Shown here in pieces: positions 10,993 to 21,412 of a DNA stretch of 64,000 bases. The notes under the pieces are model-generated. The model was not told where the DNA came from, ran no database searches, and was given only the letters and a program-made list of their open reading frames with translations. A program made the translations under genes and the position numbers. Location: assembly GCA_009829735.1 (NCBI GenBank), contig CM020619.1, positions 25,135,554-25,199,553 of the forward strand, given 5' to 3'. The number at the start of each line of letters is the position of its first letter. The first letter of the stretch is position 1. Origin of the DNA: Pyropia yezoensis (taxonomy: Eukaryota; Rhodophyta; Bangiophyceae; Bangiales; Bangiaceae).

Positions 10993-11590
10993 CTGTACGA
11001 AGGCTGGAGGGGAAGGGGCATAGAGGGGGCGGCAGGGGCTGCATTTCTGGTGTTGGGAGGGGCGGGTGGGGACGGCGGCGGCGGCGGCGGTGCTGGCTTG
11101 GAGGGACGGGTGCGAGATAGCGGTGGCGCACAGTACTCGAGGAGGTGGGGTGTGTCGGCAGCGGTTGTTGTGCAGGATAGGCCAAGGGGGGGAATGGCGG
11201 CTGTGCCGCCGGGAGTGGGGACGAGTGGGGACGATGGGGACGGCGGTGGTGGAACAAGGGGGCCGGGGGAGCTGCTGTTGTGTTGGCGGCGGAGTATTAA
11301 TATCCTTTTCGCGACGGCTGCAGTGGCTGTCTGCGATGGACTGCCCGAGACTTGTGGAAGAGCGAGGGCTGCGCGACGGAGGCGGCGGCAGGCGTGCGGT
11401 GGAAGTCAATTGAAAAGCCTGCGAAAAGAAACCCCAAAGGCTAGGGCATTTTCGCGAACGCGCTTTCAGTGTAGCCGGCCTCCATTGGGTTGTCCTTGGC
11501 ACCAACAGGCTACCCCTCGTTCGACCCCAATTCGGCCATTCGTGATTCCAGCCGATACTACCCCGTCTTTCGGAGGGAACCACTTCAGTG

Positions 11591-12953
11591 ATGATACCCG
11601 ACGCAGACACACGTCACTCGTCCTCCCGCTCCGCTCCCGCCCCACCGGGCACGAGTGGCGGGAGAGGCCGAGCGGACGGTCGGCCGACCGGCACGCCCCC
11701 CGTTCAACCGTCGACCGGCTCCCTGGGCCGCCTCGCCCCCGGCACGACGGACGTTGCCTCCCCCCCCGGCGCCGCCGCCCTGCGCCGCGCCCTCGGCGCC
11801 GGCACCGCCGCGCCTTTCCTCCCCCTCACCGGCGTCGCGGCGACGCAGCCGCACCCCGCGCTGTGCGGCCTCACCTCCCTCGTCACCGCCCTCAACGGCC
11901 TCGGCGTCGACCCGAGGCGGGTGTGGGCGGGGCCGTGGCGGTGGGTGACAGAGGCGGCGCTCGAATGCTGCGTGTCGGGCGACGCGGTGCGGGCGCGGGG
12001 GGTGGGGCTGGACGCGCTCGCCTGTACGGCGCGGTGCAATGGGGCTGACGTGACGGTGCGGCAGGCGCCGTCGGGGGACGAGCTGCGGTTGTCCTGCAAG
12101 TGATGCGGGGGGAGGCGGAGAGGGGGGGCGGGGGCGCGGATGACCCCCCTGGCGATGCGTCGCCCCTGCCGCCGCCGCCGCCACCGCCGCCCTCCCTCGC
12201 AAGCGGCTCTGCGGTCGCCTCGGCGGTGCTTGTCGCCGCTCATGACCGGCGGGCGCTGGGCCAGACCGGCTCGGGCCACTTTAGCCCGCTCGGCGCGTAC
12301 GACGCGCCCACCGACGCCGTGCTGGTGCTGGACGTGGCGCGCTTCAAGTACCCCCCCGACTGGGTGCCGCTGGCCGCCCTCGCTGCCGCCATGGCGCCCG
12401 TCGACGCGGCGAAGGGCGCCCCGCGGGGGTACCTCCTCCCCCGCCGCACCGCCGGCGGCGGGCCGGGGGGGGGCGCCGCCGCCGCCGCCGCCGCGGGGTG
12501 GGCGGCGTGTGGCATGCGCGGCGGGCCGGCGACGGTGACGCTCGCGTGCGCGGGGGGGGTGTGTGCGCGGCCCGACGCGGCCGTCAGGGCGGTGCGGCGG
12601 CTGCGGGCGGCCCCCGCTGCGGCGGCCGACGATGCCGACGCCGCCGCCGCCGCCGCCGCCACCTTCGTTGCCGCGGTGGTGCCGTCGGGCGCCTTTGGCG
12701 GCGGCGGCGTGCCGCCGCTGGTCGTGCCCCTCACCGGCCGCGGCTGCGGGGGGGGCGGGGGCGGGACCGGGGGGGGTCCGGGGGGTGCTGCGCGGCCACC
12801 CCAACCGCACCCGCCATCCCCCCGACCGCCGCCGACGCCGCCGCCGCGGCTGGCGGCGGGGGTGGTTGTGGCGGCGGCGGTGGCAGCGGCGACGCGGCGG
12901 CGGCGGCGGCGACGGCGGCGCCCGCCGGCTGTGCGGCGTGTGCGGGGGGCAGC

Positions 12954-12986
<33 letters not shown>

Positions 12987-13674
12987 CGCCTCGCCGCGGC
13001 CGCGCGGCAGCGGCCGCTGTGGGCGGCTGCGGCGGCGGCGGTGGCGGCGCGGGGCGGCGGCGGGGGGGGCGGCGACGGCGGCGGCGGCGGCGGCGTGTTT
13101 GGGGGGGTGGGGAGGGGGGAGGATGGCGGCGGCGACGGCCTGCGGCGGCGGCCACGTCAAAGGCCCCAGCGTCGACGGCGAGTTTTGGGGGGGGGGGCGG
13201 GGGACGGCGCCGGCGGCGACGGCGCCGGCGCCGGTCGCGTGGGCTGTGGCGGCGGGCGCGGCCGCCGTGGGGGTGGCGGCGGCCACGCTGCGTGTGCCGG
13301 TGCCCGCGGTGGCGGCCACCCCGCCTGCCGCGGTGCCCGTCGTGGCGGCTGCTGCGGCGGACGCGGCAGCGGTGGTGACCGCGGTGGGGGTGGTGGCGGC
13401 GGCGGCCACCGCGGCGGCGGCCGACGCGGCGGCGGCGGAGACGACCGTCGCTGAGGCGGCGGCCATGGCGGTCGCCCCGGCGGCCTCCGAGGCGGCCGCG
13501 ACGGCGGGCAGGCCATGGGGAGCGGGGGGCAGGCGGCCGGGTAGGCGTTTTGGTTGGGGGGGGGGCACGCCACAGGCGGCTGTGGCTTTGCTTTTCGGTG
13601 GGAGCGGTGGCGGCGCCGGTGTTTGGGGGAGGGGGGGGGAGGGGAGCAGGTGGCCACGAGGACGGTGTACATAG
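11591..13674 (+). CDS. Phytochelatin synthase (gamma-glutamylcysteine dipeptidyltranspeptidase), two exons
   Basis: Exon 1 is 11591-12099, a 104-nt GT-AG intron spans 12100-12203, and exon 2 starts at 12204; the junction restores the frame. Phytochelatin synthase joins gamma-Glu-Cys units from glutathione to make metal-binding phytochelatins, a cytosolic detoxification step. The papain-like catalytic domain is clear: [15 protein letters not shown] with the nucleophile Cys (residue 92, codon 11864), [18 protein letters not shown] with the catalytic His (about 195, codon 12277) and [16 protein letters not shown] with the catalytic Asp (about 213, codon 12331). The His-Asp spacing of 18 matches the plant enzymes. 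After RGYLLPRR (about 12445) similarity fades into Ala/Gly/Pro-rich sequence; the end at 13674 is simply the next stop in frame, and further introns or an earlier end are possible. The N-terminal 80 residues are low complexity. The intron lies between the Cys and His motifs. Confidence 0.88.
12100..12203 (+). other. Intron of the phytochelatin synthase gene
   Basis: TGCAA|GTGATG donor and CTCGCAAG| acceptor; 104 nt, phase 2. Unspliced, exon 1 runs straight into a TGA. The intron separates the Cys-bearing and His/Asp-bearing halves of the catalytic domain. Both halves match phytochelatin synthase, which is the main support for the splice. Confidence 0.65.
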
Positions 13675-14442
13675 GGGGGGTGTGGGGACGGTGGTGACGC
13701 TGTGTGAGGGGGGGGGGAGGGTCGGTGGAGACGGCGGCGTCGGTGTTGGGGCAGGGTGTTGTGGTGGCAGCGGCGGCGTTTGAGGGCGGGGGGAGAGGGT
13801 GTCAGGGGGTGATGGCGACGGTTTATTTTGGGGGGGGAGGGGAAGAAGGTGACGGCCTTTTTCGTTGGGGGGGGTCCGCTAGGTGGCTGCGGCGGGGATG
13901 GTGTTTGGTGGAGGGCGGGTGGCCGCGATGGCGATACGCGCTGTGCAATGGCGGTTGGCTTGGTAGAGGGAGGGGGTGGGGGGGGTAGGGGGAGAGGATT
14001 AGGCGGCGTGGGGGCACGGTAGGCAGGGTAAAGTAAATGTTGTATGTGTCGTCCCTCACTGTGAGTTATACCCACCTGGTGACCCCCGGTTGGCCGCAAT
14101 CTTTCCCCAGCGCGCAACAGCGGCCTCACAACCGCCAGGGTGGGTGCGGCAGCGGCGGCAGCGCCCCCCACCCACGCTCCCTCCTCTCCCTCCTCCAAAG
14201 ACACAGGCAGCGCGGCGGAGAAGGTCACGAGCAGCGCCACCAGCGCCACCTCGGCCGCCGTCACCAGCCGGAACCGGTGGAGCGTCAGCCGTAGCGCTGC
14301 CCCCGTCCTCCTCTCCGTCACCCCCATCGTGAGGACCGCCGCCACTACACCCCCCTACTCCCGTGACGACGGCAACGACGGCGAGCCACACGGCCAGGGA
14401 CCCCCCTCCCCCCCATCCTGAGAACGCCGCCCCCATCAACCC
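12780..14442. repeat. Low-complexity GGC/GCC-rich region
   Basis: Long (GCG)n/(GGC)n tracts and G-runs (for example 13071-13100, 13190-13200, 13551-13566) dominate. All frames are Ala/Gly/Arg or Pro strings, so apparent ORFs on both strands, including one of about 700 codons on the minus strand (12240-14345), are compositional. It may contain the divergent C-terminus of the phytochelatin synthase gene. Confidence 0.7.
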
Positions 14443-17400
14443 CTAAGATAGCCCAAACGCCGCCACCAGCATCCCGACCACCGCCCCGCGGTCGGCCGAG
14501 GCCCAGGCGGCGAGGGCACCCTCCAGCGACAGACTGCCGCCCCGAATGATCGCCGGGGTTGTCCAGCTACCCGCCGTCTGCGGCCCCCGCATCAGTAGCT
14601 TCGCACCAAACAGCGTGGGGCCCTGACCCACAAAGCCGCTGAGAGCCCTCCCATAAACGGCCAGGTGGTCATCCCGTCCAATGATGATGACGTTGGACGA
14701 CTCCTCGGGCGTCAGCTTCTCCGACGGGTTCTTGGCCGTCCTCAGGTTGGACGCCACCACCAATGCAGACCGGCCCTTCCACTCCTCCCAGCTGTCTCCA
14801 AACGACGCCTTCATCAACAGCAAGCCGTCCCGTACGTGAGTCTTGACGTTGAGGTAGCCCATGGAGGCACCCGTGTACTTGCATGACGTGCAGATGACGA
14901 AGAGCTCCTCCTTGGTGCCGTCCGCGGACGAGCAGTTGAGTGTAAGAAACTTGATGTAGTCAAAGCCCGTCTGCTCGGGCTTGCACTTGAAGACCGTCGT
15001 CACCAGCTCCGCCCGCGTCCGCGCCAAATTGGCGGGCACTCCATTGCCGGCGACGTCGTCGTTGACAACCACGTGAGGGGGTACCGCGTTCACCCACACG
15101 TCGTCCAGGACCGGGTGCGGCCCGCCAGTATGGAGGACCCGCGTGCCGGGATAGAGCTGCGACAGAGTCACAGACCGGTAGTCGTGCGGTAGGAACAGAC
15201 CAGGCGACGGCAAGCACCATGCCGGGGACGCGGCACGGAGCCGCGTCGGGACCACGTCCGCCCAGAGCGACACGTAATCCCAAACCTCGTCTGCGCCCCC
15301 GGTAGAGTCGCTACTGCTGTACACGGACAGCAGTGCGTCCAGGACGTCACGCAAGCGGATAAAGTACTGCGCGGTCGCAAACTCCGCCATTAGGGAGCTC
15401 CATCGCAGCTTCCACAGCCGCAACAGCACCACAAGGAAGAGGGGCGGCATGCACGGGTCCTTGTATAGCCCCTCCGAGTTGTTGACTGCGTCGGTCAGCA
15501 GGTTGACAGCAAAGAGATCGTCCCAGGTCTTGAAGGAGACGCCCCGCAGGTCGATGCCGCTGACGAGTGGCAACTTGGCGTTGAGCGTGCAGTTGTGCAC
15601 GGCAGCCAGAATGACGACCGGCACCGACAGCAGGTCATTGATGAGAATGTTCACGTTGGAGGTCAGCGACAGGTCCCCCGCTGCGGGACCAACGACCGAC
15701 GACCAAACAGGCCCGGCAGCCCGGTCTAGGTGATCCAATAAAACAGCAGCGCTGCGTCCGTGGCCACCGCTGAGCCAGGCAAACGCCTGGGCTGAAAGAG
15801 GGGCGGGCTGCTTGTGTGTTGAGTGGTGTTGCACCGACATGCGCACGACACGCGAGCTGTTAAACAGAGGTGGAAGTACGCGTCCGCCACTTCCTGCAGG
15901 TCCAGGAACCCGACCTTGACGGCACACGGGATGTAGTATGGAGAGCCTGGCCTCTGGTTGGATGATACAGACGTCACAAGCAAGGTAGATGCCGCCTCCG
16001 CGGCGTTGGGCAGCTGCTTGACAATCTCGTTGACGTCTGCGTCGAGCGCAGCCCTCTCGGACTCGTCAACCAGCAGCCGCACTTCCTTCAGTAGCGTCCC
16101 AGGGCACACGGCCGTCAAGAGCACAGAGATGCTCTCTGACCGCGTCAAGGTGCACAGCTCATGGCGGTACAGCACAGGCAGCATCACGGCGGCCGCACGC
16201 GGTTGCAACGGCGTCCCGCCGCCATCGCCGGCCCCGCAGGCGTCTTCCGCCTCAAAGGCGGATTCCGCAGGACTGGGTCGGTCGTACACAACTGGTACGG
16301 GCGGCACCTTGGCCAGCTCCTCGACAATGATGATAGTGGGGTGATCGGCGAGCGCCTGCAGCGTCTCAAAATAGACGGCCTCGACCGTGGTCGCCTTCGA
16401 AGCCAGCATCTTTTGAACGAGGTCACAAAAGCGCTCAAAGTCACACTCATCCGCGCAGCGCAGGCACCAAAGAATGCGCAGGTAGACGGGAAGAAGCACC
16501 GCCTCCGTCCCCTGATTGACGAGAAGAACGTCCGTTGAGCTCCACGTGCAGAGGCCGTTGAACGTCACGACGCACACCCGGGAGTGCCGCAGAGTAGAGG
16601 CGACGTCGTGCCATCGAGGTAGCTTGGCGGCCTTGGCGGCCAGGGCGTACCGTTTGTTGTTGATGTCCGCCACCGCCAAGATCAGGTCCCACGCAAAGTG
16701 CGTCATGCCCATGCCCGGGGACGAAGCCAGGTACCAGGCCACCCGGGTGAGGCTCATTCTGGCCAGGTGGGCCAGCGTGACTACCAACTCGGCATCCCGC
16801 GCAATCAGCACACCCGCATCTCGGCCAGGGTGCGGCACCAACATCTTGCGTGGCGCCCGCTGCCGACCAGCTCGTATAAGATACCGTTCAGCCGCCAGCT
16901 GGTGCGCGACTGGTGAGTCCACTGCCAGCAGCACCAGAAGTTTGACGTCCAGGGGAGTCAGCAAGGTAGAGTAATCCCGCAGCAAGACGTCCAGCCCAAA
17001 CACAAACTCGTAGACGGCTTGCAGGCCAGCCCTGCGCTTGGTCTCCTCCAGCGGGCATCTGAGGAGAGCGTGCATCGCATGCTGCACCGTCTGCACCAGC
17101 GAGCGTCCCAACGTCCTCAGAGCCGCCGACCACAGGCGCACCACGTCAAGAGCACACCATGCAGCACCGGTGTTGCTTGACCAGTCCTCCACCAAACACT
17201 CAGTGGTCCGTCTTGTATCAGCGATGAAGCGTTCGAGGAAGGAGGCCCAATACACGCCGTCACCGACCAGCCCCGGCCAACGGTCCAGGTCGGCTTCTCC
17301 GCCATCCAAAGTTGACTGCACCTCAGCAATGGCGGTAGACAGCAGCCCCAGCAGGGCACAGGTGTCCTCCCAAAAGGGAACGACTGCAGGTTGCGCAGGC

Positions 17401-17752
17401 CGGGGGGTGTACTCTTCAGCAACGAGCCCACCGCCGACCCCTCCCGGCAGGCCGCCTGTGCCCATAGACGGAGGGATGGCTCGGGCAGACACGGGCAGCG
17501 CCGAGCAGTGACCCACACGGCTGGTACAGTGATTGGGTGATTGCCAAACAGCTGCGCGAGGCACCAGTGCCGCACGGGACGGCCGCGAGGGAACCCCAGA
17601 GACCAAGGCGCAGTTGAAAGCCGCTCCCACAGGCGGCACTGCAAATGCAGCAACCGCCTTTAACATATCCTGGCCCCGCCGTGCCTGCACGCCCGCCATC
17701 CCATCCACCGAAGTCCTCGGAGCGCCGGTACAGGTACCGTTTTGGCCAGCAC

Positions 17753-18326
17753 TGTAGCATCCTTGGCCCTGACTTGGCGGCGACCCAGGATGCCGACCAG
17801 GGGGACACCAGGTGCCAGAAAACGCCCGCAGTGGGGGGGTGGGTGGCGGCCGTGGCCCGTGCCCAGCACTGGGATGCCGCGGGCTATGCCATTCCCGTAT
17901 GAGAGACGGAGTTTCGATGGAGTTTTGCCTGATATGTGAGATACTTGAATTGAGAAACTTGAGTGTGAGATGTGTGAGGGAGAACAGAATAAGTAGTGGC
18001 AGTGGCCCCCCGACCTAACGAGGTTAGACTCGGGTCGGGGCCACTCAGGGCTAGGGGAAGGCTACCGGGCCATTGTGCCGGGGTTATCCCGGAGGCACGT
18101 GAAGAAGGACAGCGAGGTGCCCGTGGCCCGCGCCCTCAGGGAAGAAGACAGCTGCGCGTTTGTTTTCCCCTTCCCCGTGTGCACTACCGTGCGTATTTGT
18201 CTGCCCTGCAGACAGGCACCTGAGGCAACAGGCATACCACTCTCGTAGTTCCCGTTTCCGTGTTACCTGTTCCCGTCCCCGAGGGATGCTTGATACGTGT
18301 CTGAGAGGATCGAGTTCTATACCACA
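17753..18326. mobile_element. Solo LTR (574 bp), family 1, copy 1
   Basis: Begins TGTAGCATCC and ends TATACCACA. It is flanked by AGCAC (17748-17752) and GGCAC (18327-18331), a 5-bp target duplication with one mismatch. About 80% similar by eye to 20687-21257. It contains the GC-rich hairpin noted at 18002-18044. No internal retroelement sequence remains, so it is an LTR-LTR recombination product. It interrupts the N-terminal coding part of the Crinkler/RHS-like pseudogene. Confidence 0.88.
18002..18044. other. Conserved LTR hairpin
   Basis: GTGGCCCC-type arm, a loop of about 18 nt containing GAGGTTAGACTCG, and a GGTCGGGGCCAC arm. The same structure is at 20935-20976 in the second LTR. Conservation of both arms in diverged copies suggests a functional RNA or DNA structure, such as a packaging, polyadenylation or dimerisation element; this is inference. 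Confidence 0.55.
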
Positions 18327-18537
18327 GGCACCAGCCGTAGCGGGGCGGCCATCACCGTCGCCTTGCCCATTATCTCCGCCGGCGCCGGGGCGCGCCCCTT
18401 GATCAGGACCGGCGCAGCTGCCGGCGCCGGTCGCCCCCCAGGTCCCCGGAGAAAAGGGCACCCCCGAAAATTGGGCCGGGGCCTCCCGCAACGTCGGGGG
18501 ACCAGCAGCCCCAAACAACGGGACGGATATAGTGCCG

Positions 18538-18589
18538 CTGCACAAAGAAATCAGGTCACCCGAAGGGGTGCCCGTCGATTCGCGGTTAC
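18538..18589 (-). other. 52-nt intron in the Crinkler/RHS-like pseudogene
   Basis: On the minus strand the donor is CCTAG|GTAACC and the acceptor TTTCTTTGTGCAG|CGG, with a pyrimidine-rich tract. Splicing joins the lysine-rich exon (ending ...PPLCKPP) in phase 2 to GTISVPLFGAAGPP and keeps the frame open into the main gene. Unspliced, the upstream frame stops at TAA within the donor. Confidence 0.55.
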
Positions 18590-19190
18590 CTAGGCGGCTT
18601 GCACAGCGGCGGTATACGTTTTCGTCCTTTAGCAGTACTGTTTCCAGTATTCGGCCGGGCACCACCAGGCTGTTCAGTTGCTTGAGATGTCGTTGTAGCA
18701 CGAGCAGGCGCCTTCGAAAGGCCCTCAGCCGCGTGTTCCGCTCTCGCAAGCCGGGATGATTGGGCCAGCTGCTGGTACTTCTTGACCGTCTTCGTTGGAG
18801 AGAGTACATTAAACTCTAGTTGGAGCACACCCGCCGCTGCTCGTTTTCCAGCTGCAACCGCTATGGCAGACTGCCGCGCCCTTTCTTCCGCTGAGATATT
18901 GGCCATGGCCGCAGCATCATCGTCACTCGACGGTGCAGACCGCGAGGATGAGCCGACTTCTGCTCCTGCCCCGGATAAATGGGGAGAGCCCTTTCCACCG
19001 GGTCTTTTCGCAGCCTTGACTGAGCGCACCGCAACTGCCTTTTTTCTCTTTTCTTGTTCTTTCTTGCGGCGCTTGGCCGCAGCGACTGCCAAAGCAGCGC
19101 GTGCTGTCGCGGACGCGAGCTTCGACGCTTTTTTCGTCCTTGGCCTCGCTCAGTTGCCGGTCGTCGCGACAACCGCCGCTGCCGCACCAA
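18590..19190 (-). CDS. Putative upstream exon of the Crinkler/RHS-like gene (lysine-rich)
   Basis: A minus-strand frame open from about 19190 to 18590 encodes a basic, probably helical segment (AKRRKKEQEKRKKAVAV; then ISAEERARQSAIAVAAGK and SPTKTVKKYQQLAQ). It ends at a good splice donor that connects in frame to the next exon. The lysine cluster would suit a nuclear localisation signal. The exon's own acceptor could not be placed with confidence; a frame to the right (19150-19473) is alanine-rich and may be a preceding exon. Confidence 0.4.
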
Positions 19191-19599
19191 CCGCCGCGAC
19201 CACCGAGCCAAGCGTGGACGGATTCTCGTTCATGGCCACTGCATCACCCGTCGAGTCACAAGCCATCTCACCCGCCGCCTCTCCCACCAAGTTCCCCGCC
19301 GATTCGATTGCCGGATCTTCCTTCAGCTCGTACGCCAGCAATCCCGCCGTCCCGTCCGCCCGCGCGCCAGCTCGCTCACCTGGCGGAATGCTCTCCGTCG
19401 CAGCCGCCGCCGCACCCGCCGCCGCGCCCACAGCCGACGCGCCCGCCGCGCCCGCCGCCGCGCCTGCCGCCACGCGCCCGCAGCGCCCGCCGCCGCGCCC
19501 GAGGCCGACGGGCCCGCCGCGCCGCCCGCCAACCTGCCAGCAAGTGCGCCTTCATCGCGTGCTTTCTCGCCGAAGCCAGAGACAGCAGCCACGAGAGTC

Positions 19600-21400
19600 A
19601 CTCACGAGGATCCGGTCTTGAGCAGCAGGGCACGATCCAGACCATCCAAAAAGTTGCTCACGGCATCTAGCGCCCGCGGCTCCTTGGTCATTTGCAAAAG
19701 GAGGTCGCCAACCCACTCCGCGACCGACGTTGCTCGCGCTCGTGATGCCTGGAAAATGAAAACCACCACAGACTGCTCACCTGTCAATGAGAGATGCTCG
19801 CCGTCTGTGAGAGCAGCAAGCTCATAAGAAACGACCACTTGGAGTGCCCATAGATTGCGGGATTCCGGACGCTGAGGCTACCGTGGTAGCGACAGGCGGG
19901 CTCGCCATGTCGACAGGTCTTGGGCGATCTCCTCCGACGCCACTGTTAACGCAGCCCGCGAGTGCGTGCAGGGACACTTCGACTTCTCGAACAGCGCTTG
20001 CGCGACTGCTGATGCTTCAGGAGAGGGAGAAACAGCTTCAGGCGGGTGCTCGCTTACAGGACAGACGGGTGCAGTCCGCGTGCCCACCTTAGCAGCCTGG
20101 CGCCAACGAGCCTTACTGCCACCCAAAGCGCGATTTCGATACGGCGCCGGCACGGACGACGAAGAGTAAAATGAGGAGCTGCCTGCAGCGGCCGCGTCAG
20201 CAGCGGCAGCTGCAGCAGCATCAGAAGCTTCACCAGCACTGGCAGGCGCTGATGCAGCCCCCTTTTCTCCGTCCTTGGTTGACGAAGCTCGCTTCTTAGG
20301 CGACAAAAAAGCCGCCGTTGTGGCGTTTGACTCCACCGCTGCACCCGTGGCCGTGGAAGTCGCCTTCGCAGCAGCGGTTGCTGCAGCTGAAGCTGCGTCG
20401 GTAGGTTTTACCTCTGTTGCTCCTGCACCAGCCTTCGTCGCCGCCTTCGCAGCTGCTGCGGCCGCTTCTGCTGTATCGTCCGTGGGAGAATGAGCCGCTG
20501 CCTCCTCATCGTCAGCGGCGAGCGCCGCCGCCGCAGGCCCCGACGGCTTTTCAGCTCCCGCTGCGTTGCTGCCTGCCGCTGCCCCCCCCCCCCGGTGAGA
20601 GGCATTGTCACCGGGGCGTCCAACCCCGGCAGAACTTTGGGGCGGTCGGTCTCTCTCTTTCGCCACATTGGCACGGGAAAGCAAGGTGTAGCATCCCTGG
20701 CCCCGACTTGGCGCCGACCCGGGACTACAACCAGAGGGCACCAGGTGCCAGAACACGCCCGCCGTGTGGTGATGGTTGGCGGCCGTGGCCCGTGCCCGGC
20801 ACTGGGATGCGGTGGACTACGCTATCCACACGTGAGAGAGGGATTTCTGATGGGTTTTTGCATACTTGTGAGGGACTTGATTTGAGAGAATTTGAGTGTG
20901 AGATTAGTGAGTGGGAATAGAATTAGTAGTGATAGTGGCCCCCGACCTGACGAGGTTAGACTCGGGTCGGGGCCACTCGGGGGTATGGGGGGGCTACCTG
21001 GCCAACGTGCCGAGGTTCCCCCAGATGCACGTTAAGAGGGACAGCGAGGCGCCCTTGGCCCGCGCCCTCAGGAAAAAGACAACTGCGCGTTTGCTTTCCT
21101 CTTCCCCGTGTGCACTACCGTGCGTATCTGTTTGCTCTGCGAGCAGGCACGTGAGGCAACAGGCATACCATTCTCGTAGTTCCCCTTTCTATGTTACCTG
21201 TCCCTTTCCCCCGAGGGATATAGACACGTGTCTGAGAGGATCGAGTTTTATACCACACAAGGCGTGTGAAGCCTGCACCATGTTCGGGCCGCTCTCGACA
21301 AACCGGTCCACCATGCTGAGCACGCGGCGGGCAGGGCCCTGGAGATCGCCGGCATCTTCCCGCACAGGGAGCCAAAAAAACCTTGCCGGCCTTATTTAGC
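19600..21400 (-). CDS. Putative multi-exon gene, unknown function, split by a solo LTR
   Basis: Minus-strand coding-like blocks: 21365-21263 (RRVLSMVDRFVESGPN), continuing in frame across the solo LTR at 20687-21257 into ANVAKERDRPPQ and an Ala/Thr/Lys-rich region; 20160-19880 (PYRNRALGGSKARW, VAQALFEKSKCPC, EEIAQDLSTW); and 19838-19607 (LTGEQSVVVFIFQASRAR, SVAEWVGDLLLQM), which ends at a GTGAGTG donor (about 19606). The blocks are mixed-composition and helix-rich but belong to no family I recognise. They could be the N-terminal exons of the Crinkler/RHS-like pseudogene or a separate gene. Exon boundaries are only partly resolved. Confidence 0.35.
20687..21257. mobile_element. Solo LTR (571 bp), family 1, copy 2
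   Basis: Begins TGTAGCATCC and ends TATACCACA, flanked by perfect 5-bp duplications CAAGG (20682-20686 and 21258-21262). Same family as 17753-18326, hairpin at 20935-20976. The frames on either side of it (minus strand) match when one target duplication is counted once, so it inserted inside coding sequence of the putative gene above. Confidence 0.92.
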
Positions 21401-21412
21401 AATATGGATGAC

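Larger units (their letters stand above)
14443..18537 (-). pseudogene. Crinkler/RHS-like P-loop NTPase-nuclease homologue, disrupted
   Basis: Homologous to the gene at 43960-46987, with the same order of blocks. Where that protein has ASSGRGKTEA, this one has ASSPGMGMTHFA (about 16700), so the Walker A lysine is lost. The Walker B region reads TIIIVEEL, with Glu in place of the Asp. The C-terminal nuclease-like segment has FVICTSCKYT where the relative has VWVQAKK. The reading frame changes between about 15880 and 15900, in the middle of a block that aligns across the break with the intact relative; no GT-AG intron explains it, so it is an indel or an assembly error. A 574-bp solo LTR (17753-18326) sits in the N-terminal part; its length plus one target duplication is 579 nt, so the frame matches on both sides. 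Exon 18537-18327 is joined by a 52-nt intron to a further upstream exon. Crinkler/RHS proteins are nuclear-acting NTPase-nuclease effectors; this copy is probably inactive. Confidence 0.72.

Noticed and set aside
12240-14345. About 700-codon minus-strand ORF opposite phytochelatin synthase
   Set aside because: Pro/Ala/Arg low complexity, explained by lack of stops in GC-rich DNA; the plus strand carries the conserved enzyme.
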